DNA of 11,422 bases from Desulfobulbus sp. (lineage in GTDB: Bacteria > Desulfobacterota > Desulfobulbia > Desulfobulbales > Desulfobulbaceae), in contig JAQUEZ010000196.1 in the NCBI GenBank assembly GCA_028684915.1, positions 1 through 11,422 of the forward strand. The letters run 5' to 3'. The translations under genes were made by a program, and so were the position numbers. Below the pieces are notes generated by a model that saw only the letters and a list, made by a program, of their open reading frames with translations, had not been told where the DNA came from and searched no databases. Positions 1 through 7,344 of this stretch are shown here, piece after piece (position 1 is the first letter of the stretch; each line of letters starts with the position of its first letter).

Positions 1-120
1 GTCCTACGCTTAAAGCTCCGTGTTACCATGAAGCCTCCAAGGACTCGCTACCCGGTGGTTGGCCAACCTTCCGGGGCGGGATTCACACCCGCTGAAATAC
101 ACGACCTTGCCCGGCCGCAC
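1..120 (-). mobile_element. Group II intron, 5' end (domain I), running off the left edge
   Basis: Read on the minus strand from base 120, the sequence begins GTGCG, the consensus 5' boundary of bacterial group II introns. It then folds as domain I of such introns does. The first stem pairs 113-117 with 102-106 (CGGCC/GGTCG). The second pairs 88-92 with 76-80 (GCGGG/CCCGC) around a TGTGAAT loop, equivalent to the usual GGGTGAAAGTCCC element. The third is a nested hairpin at 51-75 (CCCGG, then GGTTGG/CCAACC, then CCGGG). A GCGAGTCC-like stretch follows, as in other introns. The reverse transcriptase/maturase gene would lie in domain IV, left of the window. The motifs and stems are seen directly; the intron assignment comes from knowledge of the family. 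The subclass (IIC-like or another) cannot be settled here, nor can the exon-binding sites, so the exact 5' splice base is a prediction. Confidence 0.72.
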
Positions 121-198
121 TCAAGGTGCTTCCAATTTATATGTTCACATTGCCTCGCTTTCGGAGCTTTCCCGCCCGGCCGATTGATACGTCCCCCC

Positions 199-555
199 CC
201 CGAAGATCGTTTCCCCCCAGCCACTTCTTAAAAGAAGGATTGTCACTGAACAGCTTGAATAGCTCTGTGTGATCGGCCAGAAGTTCGATTATCACCCGCT
301 GTAAGGCTTAGTCATGCTCGATGCGGATATTTTGTTTGTCAGAGTTATTCATCGCGTTCTGGTAGGCGGTGTCAGCGCCAACTTTGCTGGAAATTTTCTC
401 GGCAATGAATTGCATATCTTGTCGCCATCTTTCCATTCAACATTGCCGAGCTGATTGTCAAAGGCCCTGACGATGTGCGGAGCTGATCCACAGGCCAGGT
501 TGAGGCGTTCCTTGATTTCCACCAGAGGCCTGGCCAAGTTGTCCGGTTCTCCCAT
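199..555 (-). pseudogene. hsdR: Decayed C-terminus of a type I restriction enzyme HsdR subunit
   Basis: Two overlapping minus-strand frames together read like the end of HsdR, the ATP-dependent translocase/nuclease subunit of type I restriction systems. The right part (about 430-555) gives EPDNLARPLVEIKERLNLAC and continues to FDNQLGNVEWKDGDK. After a frameshift near 420 the reading continues as IAEKISSKVGADTAYQNAM, then DKQNIRIEHD, an in-frame stop near 310, and LLADHTELFKLFSDNPSFKKW. It then needs a one-base correction at the six-G run (213-218) to give ETIFG. The order of conserved blocks (AYQNAM, ARIEHDKAL, LLADHTELFKQFSDNP, RWL.DTVF) matches the extreme C-terminus of HsdR from memory of the family. 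With at least two frameshifts, one stop and no helicase or nuclease portion, it cannot make a working enzyme. No hsdM or hsdS is visible. Confidence 0.72.
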
Positions 556-594
556 GACTTTGTGGCTGGATGCCGGTCGGCTATCCCTCCCCCT

Positions 595-705
595 ATCAAT
601 TACCCATCAATGAAAACTTCCTGGTTGAATCTGATGCATATCAATGTGTTACCTTGACGTTCCCTTCGACCATGACGGCTTCCATCAATTACCCGTCAAG
701 GAAAA
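595..705. repeat. Imperfect direct repeat pair, 22 bp, 89-bp period
   Basis: Bases 595-616 and 684-705 share 20 of 22 positions. The common core is ATCAATTACCC followed by (A/G)TCAA(T/G)GAAAA. The first copy also contains ATCAAT twice, flanking TACCC. The pair lies exactly between the two decayed gene tails. It may be a duplication footprint, a recombination or attachment site, or a pair of protein-binding iterons; the sequence alone does not distinguish these. Confidence 0.5.
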
Positions 706-900
706 TCAGGCCCAGAAAGGAACATACTTCATCATTTTTTTGGGCGCCTCTTCGTCAAAGGGCTTGATTTTCCCATCTTCGACAGCCTCACGGATTTATC
801 GAGAATCGGCGGCCTTGTTTCTTTCTTCAGCCCCAAACCGCTTTCTGAGCGAGGCATTAGTCAAGCAATAGCGCCTTCTTGATATAGAGACTTCCTTGCT
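706..900 (-). pseudogene. Decayed C-terminus of a putative AlbA/ATP-binding (RecG-related) regulator
   Basis: One minus-strand frame reads LTNASLRKRFGAEERNKAAD, an in-frame stop near 808, then IREAVEDGKIKPFDEEAPKK, MMKYVPFWA and a TGA at 706-708. The pattern of a winged-helix segment (TN.SLR.RFG...N.A..SR.IREA...G.IKP.D) ending in KYVPFWA-stop is, from memory, typical of the C-terminus of AlbA_2 plus HATPase_c_4 proteins. These are often annotated as ATP-binding proteins or putative transcriptional regulators and commonly sit beside type I restriction genes. That fits the adjacent hsdR relic. The premature stop and the lack of a recognisable continuation to the right (other frames from 900 to 1060 show nothing convincing) mark it as a dead remnant. 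Family assignment is moderate; the pseudogene status is clearer. Confidence 0.5.
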
Positions 901-1082
901 GGTCTTGAGCCTTTCAAGCTGAGAATGGTTGAGCATATTTCGATGACACAAACAGGCCCCGTACCCTCGCGGCTGTTGTGTTTGCAGCACCCTGGAATGC
1001 GGGGTAAGCTGTCCGGCGGCATCTCATGGTAAAATCGATCACGCCTTCTGATCCTGTCTAATTGTACCCGGCGACCAACGCA

Positions 1083-1478
1083 ATGAAAAAAAAGAACATT
1101 TTGAAGTTCCCCGCACAAAACGATCGTTTTACCTTTTTCAAGGAGATCCTGGGAAACGGCTATCACGTTTTCAGCATGGAAAACGCCAAGGTGCCGGATT
1201 ATTACCCCAACAAATTTCCCGACTACCCAGGCGTTGATCTTCAGCACCTCCATATTGGCGATTTGGTCACCATTCGAGTCTTTTTCCGCATCGGCGCCGG
1301 CAAGAATGTCCGCGCCGATGGCGGCTATTTGGACCTAGAGGTGGAGCACATCGAGGGCGAGACGGTGTTTGGCGTGATCCAGACCCAGTTGCCCAAGGAA
1401 TTCCCGCTGCAGGCAGGAGATTCCCTGGAAATCTATCCCGATGAAATCTTGTATAAAGCTCAAACAACGGAGCATTGA
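1083..1478 (+). CDS. Conserved-looking hypothetical protein with DUF2314-like C-terminal half (131 aa)
   Basis: This is an intact 131-residue soluble protein with no signal peptide or membrane segment. It starts with a lysine-rich MKKKN and has an aromatic N-terminal part (FTFFKEILGNGYHVFSM, then YYPNKFPDYPG). The C-terminal half is beta-rich, from about residue 60: GDLVTIRVFFRIG, then GYLDLEVEHIEGETVFGVIQ, then LQAGDSLEIYPDEILY. The ordering of a D-x-E-V strand, a G(D/E)T-x-x-G turn, a GD turn and a final acidic D-E-I-L resembles DUF2314/YegJ-like domains, but this is only a pattern judgement. No clear Shine-Dalgarno sequence precedes ATG 1083; an in-frame TTG at 1062 would add seven residues and is no better supported. 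The next gene starts one base after its stop, so the two form a unit. Function unknown. Confidence 0.7.
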   Translation: MKKKNILKFPAQNDRFTFFKEILGNGYHVFSMENAKVPDYYPNKFPDYPGVDLQHLHIGDLVTIRVFFRIGAGKNVRADGGYLDLEVEHIEGETVFGVIQTQLPKEFPLQAGDSLEIYPDEILYKAQTTEH

Positions 1479-1479
1479 C

Positions 1480-1683
1480 ATGGAACTCAACAACAATCAG
1501 GCCGCAGTCATCCTCACCGCCTCTGAGGATGGCGAAATCACCATAGATGTCGAGTCCCCGGACATGAACGGACTCGCAAGCGCACTGTGCCACGCCTTGG
1601 CGAAAAAATTGATGCGGGATGAGGGGCTTCAGGCGGAGTTGATGGAGATGCTGGAGGGAGAATCAGAAGGAAAGGAAGATTGA
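1480..1683 (+). CDS. Small acidic hypothetical protein (67 aa)
   Basis: The ATG at 1480 is chosen because a GGAG ribosome-binding sequence (1469-1472) precedes it at a normal distance and because it follows the TGA of the upstream gene (1476-1478) by one base. An in-frame ATG at 1441 lies inside that gene and is less likely. The product is soluble and strongly acidic. A short beta-type N-terminal part (AAVILTASEDGEITIDVESP) is followed by an amphipathic helix (LASALCHALAKKLMRDEG) and an acidic tail ending EGESEGKED. No catalytic motif, zinc site or membrane segment is visible. Tight coupling to the 131-aa gene suggests a shared job, perhaps a two-protein complex, but that is inference. I do not recognise the family by name. 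Confidence 0.72.
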   Translation: MELNNNQAAVILTASEDGEITIDVESPDMNGLASALCHALAKKLMRDEGLQAELMEMLEGESEGKED

Positions 1684-1775
1684 CGGCGCTGTGGTCCCGT
1701 GAAAAGGGATCTGGGAGACTGAACTGTTGTAAGCCGTATTGAGCCTGAATGGATACGCGAAGGGGATGGGACGGT

Positions 1776-2384
1776 TCACCGCTTCATTTGATAGGATTGG
1801 TAATTATCTAACACTTTCACCACATACGCCCTGGTTTCGGGGATATTGGGGATCGCTTGTTTGACATTACCCGGTCCTGCGTTGTAAGCGGCGAGGCTGA
1901 GTTCTACATCCCATCTATAACTGTCGAGCAGGAAACGCAGGTATTTGGCTCCGCCGGTGATGTTTTCCTGCGGATCGAAAGGGTTTGAGACCTGAAGATC
2001 TTTGGCGGTCGCTGGCATGAGTTGCATCAACCCCTGGGCTCCCTGTGGCGAAACAGCGGTGGGGTCAAAATTCGATTCAGCCTTGATGATGGCCTTGATC
2101 AGAAAGGGGTCGACACCGTGTTCGGTGGCGGCTGCGTGGATGAAGGCGTTGATCGTTTGAGAGGAAAAAATTCCCGCTGATCGTGGGACAAGTCGTTTGA
2201 TGGCGATCTTCTTGTTGGTTCGATTGCTCTTGTCCTGGATGTAATGAAGGTGCCCCTGAACATCCATATAGGCAGCAACGGTTGCCCCGGCGGTAATTGG
2301 CGACGAAAAGCTCATCGCGAAGAAGAGCAGTAAACCGGCCAGGAGCGGAAACAATGCAAAGGGCTTTCGTTCTTTTTGATCCAC
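1776..2384 (-). CDS. Secreted lytic transglycosylase (SLT / GH23 type)
   Basis: This 202-residue protein would cleave peptidoglycan in the periplasm to let the transfer channel through. Numbering from the GTG at 2384, a Sec signal peptide occupies about residues 1-38 (basic KERK, hydrophobic [14 protein letters not shown], then TAGATVAA). A short DUF4124-like stretch ([13 protein letters not shown]) follows, and then the SLT domain from about residue 80. The catalytic glutamate is E103 in IKAESNF. The other family motifs are present: [13 protein letters not shown] (115-127), NITGGAKYL and [10 protein letters not shown] (165-174). The GTG is preferred because GAGG (2391-2394) lies 6 bases upstream and it gives a clean signal peptide. 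An ATG at 2447 would add 21 residues but has no clear ribosome site. It is convergent with the two small plus-strand genes and divergent from the zinc-ribbon gene. A role in conjugation is inferred from location. Confidence 0.9.
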   Translation of the reverse strand: MDQKERKPFALFPLLAGLLLFFAMSFSSPITAGATVAAYMDVQGHLHYIQDKSNRTNKKIAIKRLVPRSAGIFSSQTINAFIHAAATEHGVDPFLIKAIIKAESNFDPTAVSPQGAQGLMQLMPATAKDLQVSNPFDPQENITGGAKYLRFLLDSYRWDVELSLAAYNAGPGNVKQAIPNIPETRAYVVKVLDNYQSYQMKR

Positions 2385-2390
2385 CTCAAT

Positions 2391-2394
2391 CCTC
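2391..2394 (-). promoter_or_regulatory. Ribosome-binding site deciding the transglycosylase start
   Basis: GAGG on the minus strand, 6 bases before the GTG at 2384. It supports a start that places the signal peptide at the N-terminus, rather than the upstream ATG at 2447, which lacks such a motif. Confidence 0.5.
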
Positions 2395-2527
2395 GTATCT
2401 GTCAGTTGCAAGGCTATTCCCGATGGTTTGACTTTTTTCGGAAACATGATAAGGGTTAGCTAGAAACGTATTCTCTGCACACGAACCGGTATTGATCATT
2501 CCGCAAACAGCACTTCGGAGACCAGCC

Positions 2528-2806
2528 ATGTCTGACCAGAACAATTGGACCACCATCTGTCCCCACTGCGGGTACGAGTCCGAAGACAGCGCGATGTGCC
2601 AGTCTTGTGGCCGGTTGATGGATGAGTTGGTTCCGGTGCGTCCTTTCTCAATTTCCGGCATGTCCACATCTTCTTCGACGGCTGGAAAGGAAGCCAACTG
2701 GAATAAGTGGAATGGCAATGATGAAATTGACTTTGACGAAAAACTACGTACTCATCCATCCTATGCATTTAACCCCGGTAATATTTTTTATAACGCTGAG
2801 GATTGA
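2528..2806 (+). CDS. Small zinc-ribbon protein (92 aa), unknown function
   Basis: The ATG at 2528 follows GGAG (2516-2519) at 8 bases. The N-terminus carries a four-cysteine zinc ribbon: CPHC at residues 11-14 and CQSC at 24-27, nine residues apart. The rest is low-complexity and probably disordered, with a serine-rich stretch (SISGMSTSSSTAG), a tryptophan/asparagine patch (NWNKWNGND) and an aromatic, acidic tail. There is no signal peptide or membrane segment, so the protein is cytoplasmic. The gene is divergent from the transglycosylase, with about 140 bases between the two starts, and its TGA (2804-2806) directly abuts the convergent stop of traG. Zinc ribbons of this size often bind nucleic acid or protein partners, but no specific role can be read here. 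Confidence 0.75.
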   Translation: MSDQNNWTTICPHCGYESEDSAMCQSCGRLMDELVPVRPFSISGMSTSSSTAGKEANWNKWNGNDEIDFDEKLRTHPSYAFNPGNIFYNAED

Positions 2807-5800
2807 TTAGTTTTTCTTGAAAATTTCCACCACAGTCCCGGGATTGCCTTCACCCGGAGCTAATCTGTTCTCCGGCGGTGCCTGAAAATACCCCTCAGAA
2901 GTCGGTCGATTTTCCTGACTGTCCACCACCCCTTTGAACACTTTGCCGATTCCCTCGGTGGCCATACCTTTGGCATCGGTGCGGATTCGACCTTGCCCGG
3001 ATTCTTCATGTCGATTCACACTCCGCAGGTTATCAGCATCGGTTATGGTTCGCGTCCCGTCCGGTTTTTGTAACGGGAGGGGACTTTCGGGAGGTGGGAT
3101 GGCTCCCTCGGTGATGCCGGCGGTATTGGAGCGAACTGACCCAGCCGTTTGATCGACAAAGCCTTTCATCAACCCCTGGTCATGGATCCGATTCCGGGTG
3201 TTGTGGATGGTTCCTTGCACCTCTGATTGGGTACTACCCCAGCCGTATCCGTGCCCGCTGACAAAGCCACTGACAATATCACGCATATTATTGACGCCGG
3301 CGGCACCGTGTTGGGTGACATAACTGTTGAAATCGCTGATGGTTTTACGGATCGTCTCCGGGGTTTCCTCTCCATACCGCTCTCGGGCATAATTCTTCAC
3401 CAGAGCCGTGGTCAGATCCGCGCCATAGGACTCCTGCGACCTGCTGATTGACCGGGCCTCGTCAATGATTGAGTAGGCTTCGGTGGCGCCAATACGCTTC
3501 GCCACATTGGCCAGATAATCCAACCCACGCCCATCGCTAAACGTCTGCGCCACCGCTTCAGAGCGAACTTTAGCCTCGTCTCTTGAAAAGGCTTTGGCTG
3601 TATCTTCCGTTACTCTGAAATTGACGACATCACCATTGCTGCCTACGACTGAAAGCTGGCCATTGGCACCGACCGATGCTTGCTTGATACCACCTCCAGC
3701 ACCCAGCATTCCCTGGATCTGAGTCCTTTGAGTTTCATCCAGCGTGTGGATAAAACTGGACTGATCATTAAAGGCCCGTTTCCAACTGTTGCTGAGAGAG
3801 TTATTGAGCGTGTCGGAGTAACTCCTGTTTTCTCCGCCGGAAAGGCTATCCCTCTGCACCTGTTGCCAGAGCAGTCCCCAGTTGCTGTCACTGCCCATGG
3901 TCTTGGCGGCGCCGGACACCTTCTGCTGTACCGCCATGGCGCCAACCTTGACCGGATCAAGGCCATGAACCGAGGCTTGGGTAGTAGTTCTGACTCCAAA
4001 ACCATCCACCGCATAGGAGGCCTTGCCGGCGGCAAGGATGTCGTCCTGGGTACCGGTGCCACCTGGACCAAGGGTGACGACACTGGAAGAACCGTCCGGG
4101 TTGACTGATTCAGAGCGCATCCGGGTCGCCGTGCCATCCGGGCTGGTGGAGATGGTCACCGGCCCGGAGGCGGTGCCTACGATCTGATTGGCCGAGGCCA
4201 TCATCGCGGCAAAGTCGCCCTGTGATGTCATGGACGGAATCTGCCCAGACTGTTGCAGACTCCTGCGAGCGTTCATGGCAGCGGAATGACCACCAACCGA
4301 CTTATGTAAGCTCCAGGACTCGGCGGTAGCCAGGTTGGCGAACCGATGTTCCGCCATTCCGTCCAATAAACCGGCGGCCTTGGTTTGCTGACGCATGGCC
4401 GACGAGAGACCATCCGGAGTGAGCAAAGCACCGGCATGACTGCCGGCTCCCTGGACAAGACTGCTCAAGTTGCCGGCCAGCATGGCCAGGGCATGGCCAC
4501 CGAAGCGGATCAACATCATCGAGAAGAGACTGGCCAGCATGATCCCGGCGGAGCGGATGACCCCAAACATGGCCAGCATCTTGGTGGAGACCGAAGGTAG
4601 GGCTGCCATGGCATAGACGCCGAGACTTGATTGCCGGACCTCCTCGAAGTTGCGGGCAGCATAGTCCATGGCCGCGCCATGGATTACTGCGTCGGTCACC
4701 CCCCAGGTGGAGAGGAAGACAAAAAAGCCCAACATCACCGAGGCCGCTTTGCCGACAATCGGGGTTGGGAGAAAGAGTACCAGGAAGGGAATCACGCCGA
4801 TGGCAATGGCGGTCATCACTGCCCGGATAACCGGTATCCACTCGTTCATGGTCAAACCGATCCCCAACCCGGAGGTGGTAATCTTGCGGTCGCTCTCCAT
4901 CAGCATTGCAGTCTCGACATCATCCTGGAAATAGAAGTTGTAGAGGATCTCGGCAATCTGGCGCTGCTGGATGATCCGCTCCGGCGTCACTGCTGTGCCG
5001 GTGGTGAAGTTGAGGGTGTTTGAAATTTGATTGCGACAGGTGGCCAGCTCGGTGGCACTGCTGGGATCGTAGTAGGATTTGCTACAGACCTTGCGGACCG
5101 CCTCACTGTAGTTGGCGGCAGTGGCGTAGATCGGCTGCAGATTGGTCCAGGCCTGGGTGCAGCTCATGGCGGTGCCGGCCGGATTGGTGGCATCGTAATA
5201 GACGGTGTACACCGAAGGATTGACCGCTTGGGCGAGATTGACCAGAAAATCGGTGCTGGTGTTGCGCAGGTCGTCCAGGGACAGGGTGGTGCCCGGCCGC
5301 ATTAGCTCGAAAGTGACGCAGTCCTTGACGTAGCGGATCATGGAGGTGCGGGCATAGTTGTCCTTGGGCGAGGATCCCTTGACCGACTCCAGGGTCTTGA
5401 AGCCGATACCGCCGGCAGTCTGAGTATAGGCTGCATCCGGGGCCGCCGAGGTATCAATGATATCCACCAGGCCGCGCTCGATCAGATTGAGGGTGCCGGC
5501 GGTGAAGACGATGGCATCCGGAATATCGCCCACTGTCTGGAACCGATTCAAGACCGGGTCATAGACGGTGATATGGCCCTTGGGCACAAAGACAGCGAGA
5601 TAGACGATGGCCCCGAAGATCACCGGCACGGTCCAGGTAAGTGGGATGATCCGGGCCCCGGTGGTGGCCCGGGCGATCCAGGCCGCTGCCCCGGCCATGA
5701 TACCGATGACGGTCATCACAAAGATAAGCCCCTGATAACTGGCATCGCTGAATATTAAGGCAATGCGGATGAAGGCCTGGACAATAGGGTTGAAACCCCC

Positions 5801-5914
5801 GTAGGTGTAATACTCCATGTCCAAGGCCAGGGCTGAGCTGAACGAGAGCAGAATGGTGACCAGCACCAGTGGAATAAACGCCCACATCTTCATCGTGTTT
5901 ATCCTGCTCATCAC
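2807..5914 (-). CDS. traG: Conjugal transfer protein TraG (mating-pair stabilisation)
   Basis: This large inner-membrane protein of F-type conjugation has about 1,035 residues, slightly longer than F TraG (about 940). In F, the N-terminal half supports pilus assembly and the C-terminal half stabilises mating pairs and is the partner of surface/entry exclusion. Hydrophobic segments are visible at about 11-31, 62-82, 90-111, 360-384, 388-412 and 432-480. The loop between residues 112 and 355 contains several cysteines (199, 252, 277, 293). The C-terminal half, from about 490, is hydrophilic, glycine/serine/glutamine-rich and mostly without cysteine. It starts with GTG at 5914, which overlaps the traH stop (GTGA) and sits 7 bases after AAGGA; the adjacent ATG at 5911 is an alternative. 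It is the last gene of the operon and ends against the zinc-ribbon gene, with no convincing hairpin terminator. Confidence 0.93.
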   Translation of the reverse strand: MMSRINTMKMWAFIPLVLVTILLSFSSALALDMEYYTYGGFNPIVQAFIRIALIFSDASYQGLIFVMTVIGIMAGAAAWIARATTGARIIPLTWTVPVIFGAIVYLAVFVPKGHITVYDPVLNRFQTVGDIPDAIVFTAGTLNLIERGLVDIIDTSAAPDAAYTQTAGGIGFKTLESVKGSSPKDNYARTSMIRYVKDCVTFELMRPGTTLSLDDLRNTSTDFLVNLAQAVNPSVYTVYYDATNPAGTAMSCTQAWTNLQPIYATAANYSEAVRKVCSKSYYDPSSATELATCRNQISNTLNFTTGTAVTPERIIQQRQIAEILYNFYFQDDVETAMLMESDRKITTSGLGIGLTMNEWIPVIRAVMTAIAIGVIPFLVLFLPTPIVGKAASVMLGFFVFLSTWGVTDAVIHGAAMDYAARNFEEVRQSSLGVYAMAALPSVSTKMLAMFGVIRSAGIMLASLFSMMLIRFGGHALAMLAGNLSSLVQGAGSHAGALLTPDGLSSAMRQQTKAAGLLDGMAEHRFANLATAESWSLHKSVGGHSAAMNARRSLQQSGQIPSMTSQGDFAAMMASANQIVGTASGPVTISTSPDGTATRMRSESVNPDGSSSVVTLGPGGTGTQDDILAAGKASYAVDGFGVRTTTQASVHGLDPVKVGAMAVQQKVSGAAKTMGSDSNWGLLWQQVQRDSLSGGENRSYSDTLNNSLSNSWKRAFNDQSSFIHTLDETQRTQIQGMLGAGGGIKQASVGANGQLSVVGSNGDVVNFRVTEDTAKAFSRDEAKVRSEAVAQTFSDGRGLDYLANVAKRIGATEAYSIIDEARSISRSQESYGADLTTALVKNYARERYGEETPETIRKTISDFNSYVTQHGAAGVNNMRDIVSGFVSGHGYGWGSTQSEVQGTIHNTRNRIHDQGLMKGFVDQTAGSVRSNTAGITEGAIPPPESPLPLQKPDGTRTITDADNLRSVNRHEESGQGRIRTDAKGMATEGIGKVFKGVVDSQENRPTSEGYFQAPPENRLAPGEGNPGTVVEIFKKN

Positions 5915-7344
5915 AACTGCATCCTTGCGGCCAGATCCTTGCCGTAGCGTCGGGTGATCTCGGCGGCCATCTGGACCTCCATCCGCTGCATGTGGTTGAG
6001 ATAGGCAACCGTGGTGTTCATCTCATTCGCCGCCGCGACATAGCTGGTCTTGGCGGCCTCCTTGAGCGCACGAATCCGAGCCAACATGGCGGTGATACTC
6101 TGGTCGGCATGTTCGGCAAAGAGCACAGCGGCACACTTCTCCGGTCCCTGGCCGGTGGAAGGCCCGGCCTTCTTCTCCAACACCTCCTTGGCTTTGGCGG
6201 CAATGGATTCACCCCGGAGGTAGAGGTCAGAGAGCATCTGCAGGCTATAGGCCTTAGCGGTGATGTCGGCCAGGCCGGGGATGATCGTGGCCCGGGTGCT
6301 GGTGCCCACGGCTGTCTTGAGGATCGGCAGGGTAGCAAGCGGGTTGGACTCAAGGAAGGTCTGCTCGGCGGTGGTGAGCGTCCCCTTGTTCTCCACCTTA
6401 TCAGCAATGCTGTTCAGGGTGGTGCTGATATGAGCCACCAGATCCCGGTTGGCATCGCTGATCTGGCTGCAGGCGCCGGTTGTACTCTTGATATAGACCG
6501 CCCCTTCGGTGAAGGCCTTAATGTCGTCCGGATTGTTCTGCGGACAGGGCGGGATGGCCGAGATGCAGTAGGCGTTGGCAGAGCCTTCCAGCTGCACATC
6601 ACCCACCAGTCCACGAATCAGATCGATATGGCTGGCTGGGATACTCATCTTTGATCCGACATTGGCCAGCAGTGAACCGCCAGCGAGAAAGATGTTGGTC
6701 GTGTCGGCATTGCAGCCGCTGGTCACAGCCGCCATATCGGCCGATTGGGGCTGATTGTTGTTGGCCCGGTCCTGTTTGGTGAGGATATCCCACATCTCGG
6801 CGGTGCCGCTGACCAATTTATTCTCCTTGATGGCGGTGCCGAGCTTCTCCCGCATCACCTCGGAGGAGTGAAAGCCGTTTTCATTGGCCACGATCCCCAC
6901 CAGTTCCTTGGAGGCGGAGCACTCATCCAACTGCATGGAGTTGAGCTTGTCGGCCAGGGCCTCGAAGTTCTTGATGGTGTTCGAGCATTGCTCACAAAGC
7001 GTCTTCAGGGCCAAATCAAAGGCCACCGCCGGGGCTCCCGAGAGGATGGCCTGAAGCTTGTTGACCAGATAATCGGTGTTCATGAAGCTGAAGCCGCCCA
7101 TGAACACATCGATGCCGCCGCAGCCGCTCTTGATCCGAGGCACCTCCACGGTGACCGGGTATTCGGCGGTGCTGTGCCAACGGCCAGAGAAACTGCCGCC
7201 GGAGTAATAGCCGCGCTGCTGGCCGCTGAAGTAGTTGGGGGTACTGCCGGCATGCTGTTGCAGCCAGTCGTCGACCCAGCCGGCCTGCGCCGTTTGGGCG
7301 GAGAGGGTCATCGTAACAATAGCGGAAAGGAATGTTGTTCTCAT
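5911..7344 (-). CDS. traH: Conjugal transfer pilus-assembly protein TraH
   Basis: This 477-residue periplasmic protein belongs to the F-type outer assembly group with TraF, TraU, TraW and TrbI, and is needed for pilus extension. A Sec signal peptide is clear (residues 1-21, cleavage after AQA, mature GWVDDW). The family block GCGGIDVFMGGFSF follows at about residues 75-88, and then cysteines in a CEQC pair (117-120) and at 142. The C-terminal third is helical and likely coiled coil (LNHMQRMEVQMAAEITRRYG). Length is close to F TraH (about 458). The ATG at 7344 overlaps the traF stop as ATGA, with GAGG 8 bases upstream. Its several cysteines suggest disulfides, which fits the redox motif in the neighbouring TraF. 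Confidence 0.94.
   Translation of the reverse strand: MRTTFLSAIVTMTLSAQTAQAGWVDDWLQQHAGSTPNYFSGQQRGYYSGGSFSGRWHSTAEYPVTVEVPRIKSGCGGIDVFMGGFSFMNTDYLVNKLQAILSGAPAVAFDLALKTLCEQCSNTIKNFEALADKLNSMQLDECSASKELVGIVANENGFHSSEVMREKLGTAIKENKLVSGTAEMWDILTKQDRANNNQPQSADMAAVTSGCNADTTNIFLAGGSLLANVGSKMSIPASHIDLIRGLVGDVQLEGSANAYCISAIPPCPQNNPDDIKAFTEGAVYIKSTTGACSQISDANRDLVAHISTTLNSIADKVENKGTLTTAEQTFLESNPLATLPILKTAVGTSTRATIIPGLADITAKAYSLQMLSDLYLRGESIAAKAKEVLEKKAGPSTGQGPEKCAAVLFAEHADQSITAMLARIRALKEAAKTSYVAAANEMNTTVAYLNHMQRMEVQMAAEITRRYGKDLAARMQL

Noticed and set aside
28..231. A 67-aa plus-strand frame at the left edge
   Set aside because: It is the reverse complement of structured group II intron RNA and the hsdR relic; proline- and arginine-rich with no protein-like features.
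861..1253. A 130-aa minus-strand frame overlapping the start of the 131-aa gene
   Set aside because: It is antisense to a more protein-like plus-strand gene. No recognisable domain was found in it.
1693..1711. Hairpin GGTCCC/GGGATC after the small acidic gene, considered as a terminator
   Set aside because: The stem is only six pairs with one G-U, and no T-run follows on either strand.
2780..2830. Possible shared bidirectional terminator between the zinc-ribbon gene and traG
   Set aside because: There are T-runs but no convincing inverted repeat next to them.
3680..5305. Several plus-strand and alternative minus-strand frames across traG
   Set aside because: All are shadows of the single continuous traG frame, which has clear membrane segments and the right length.
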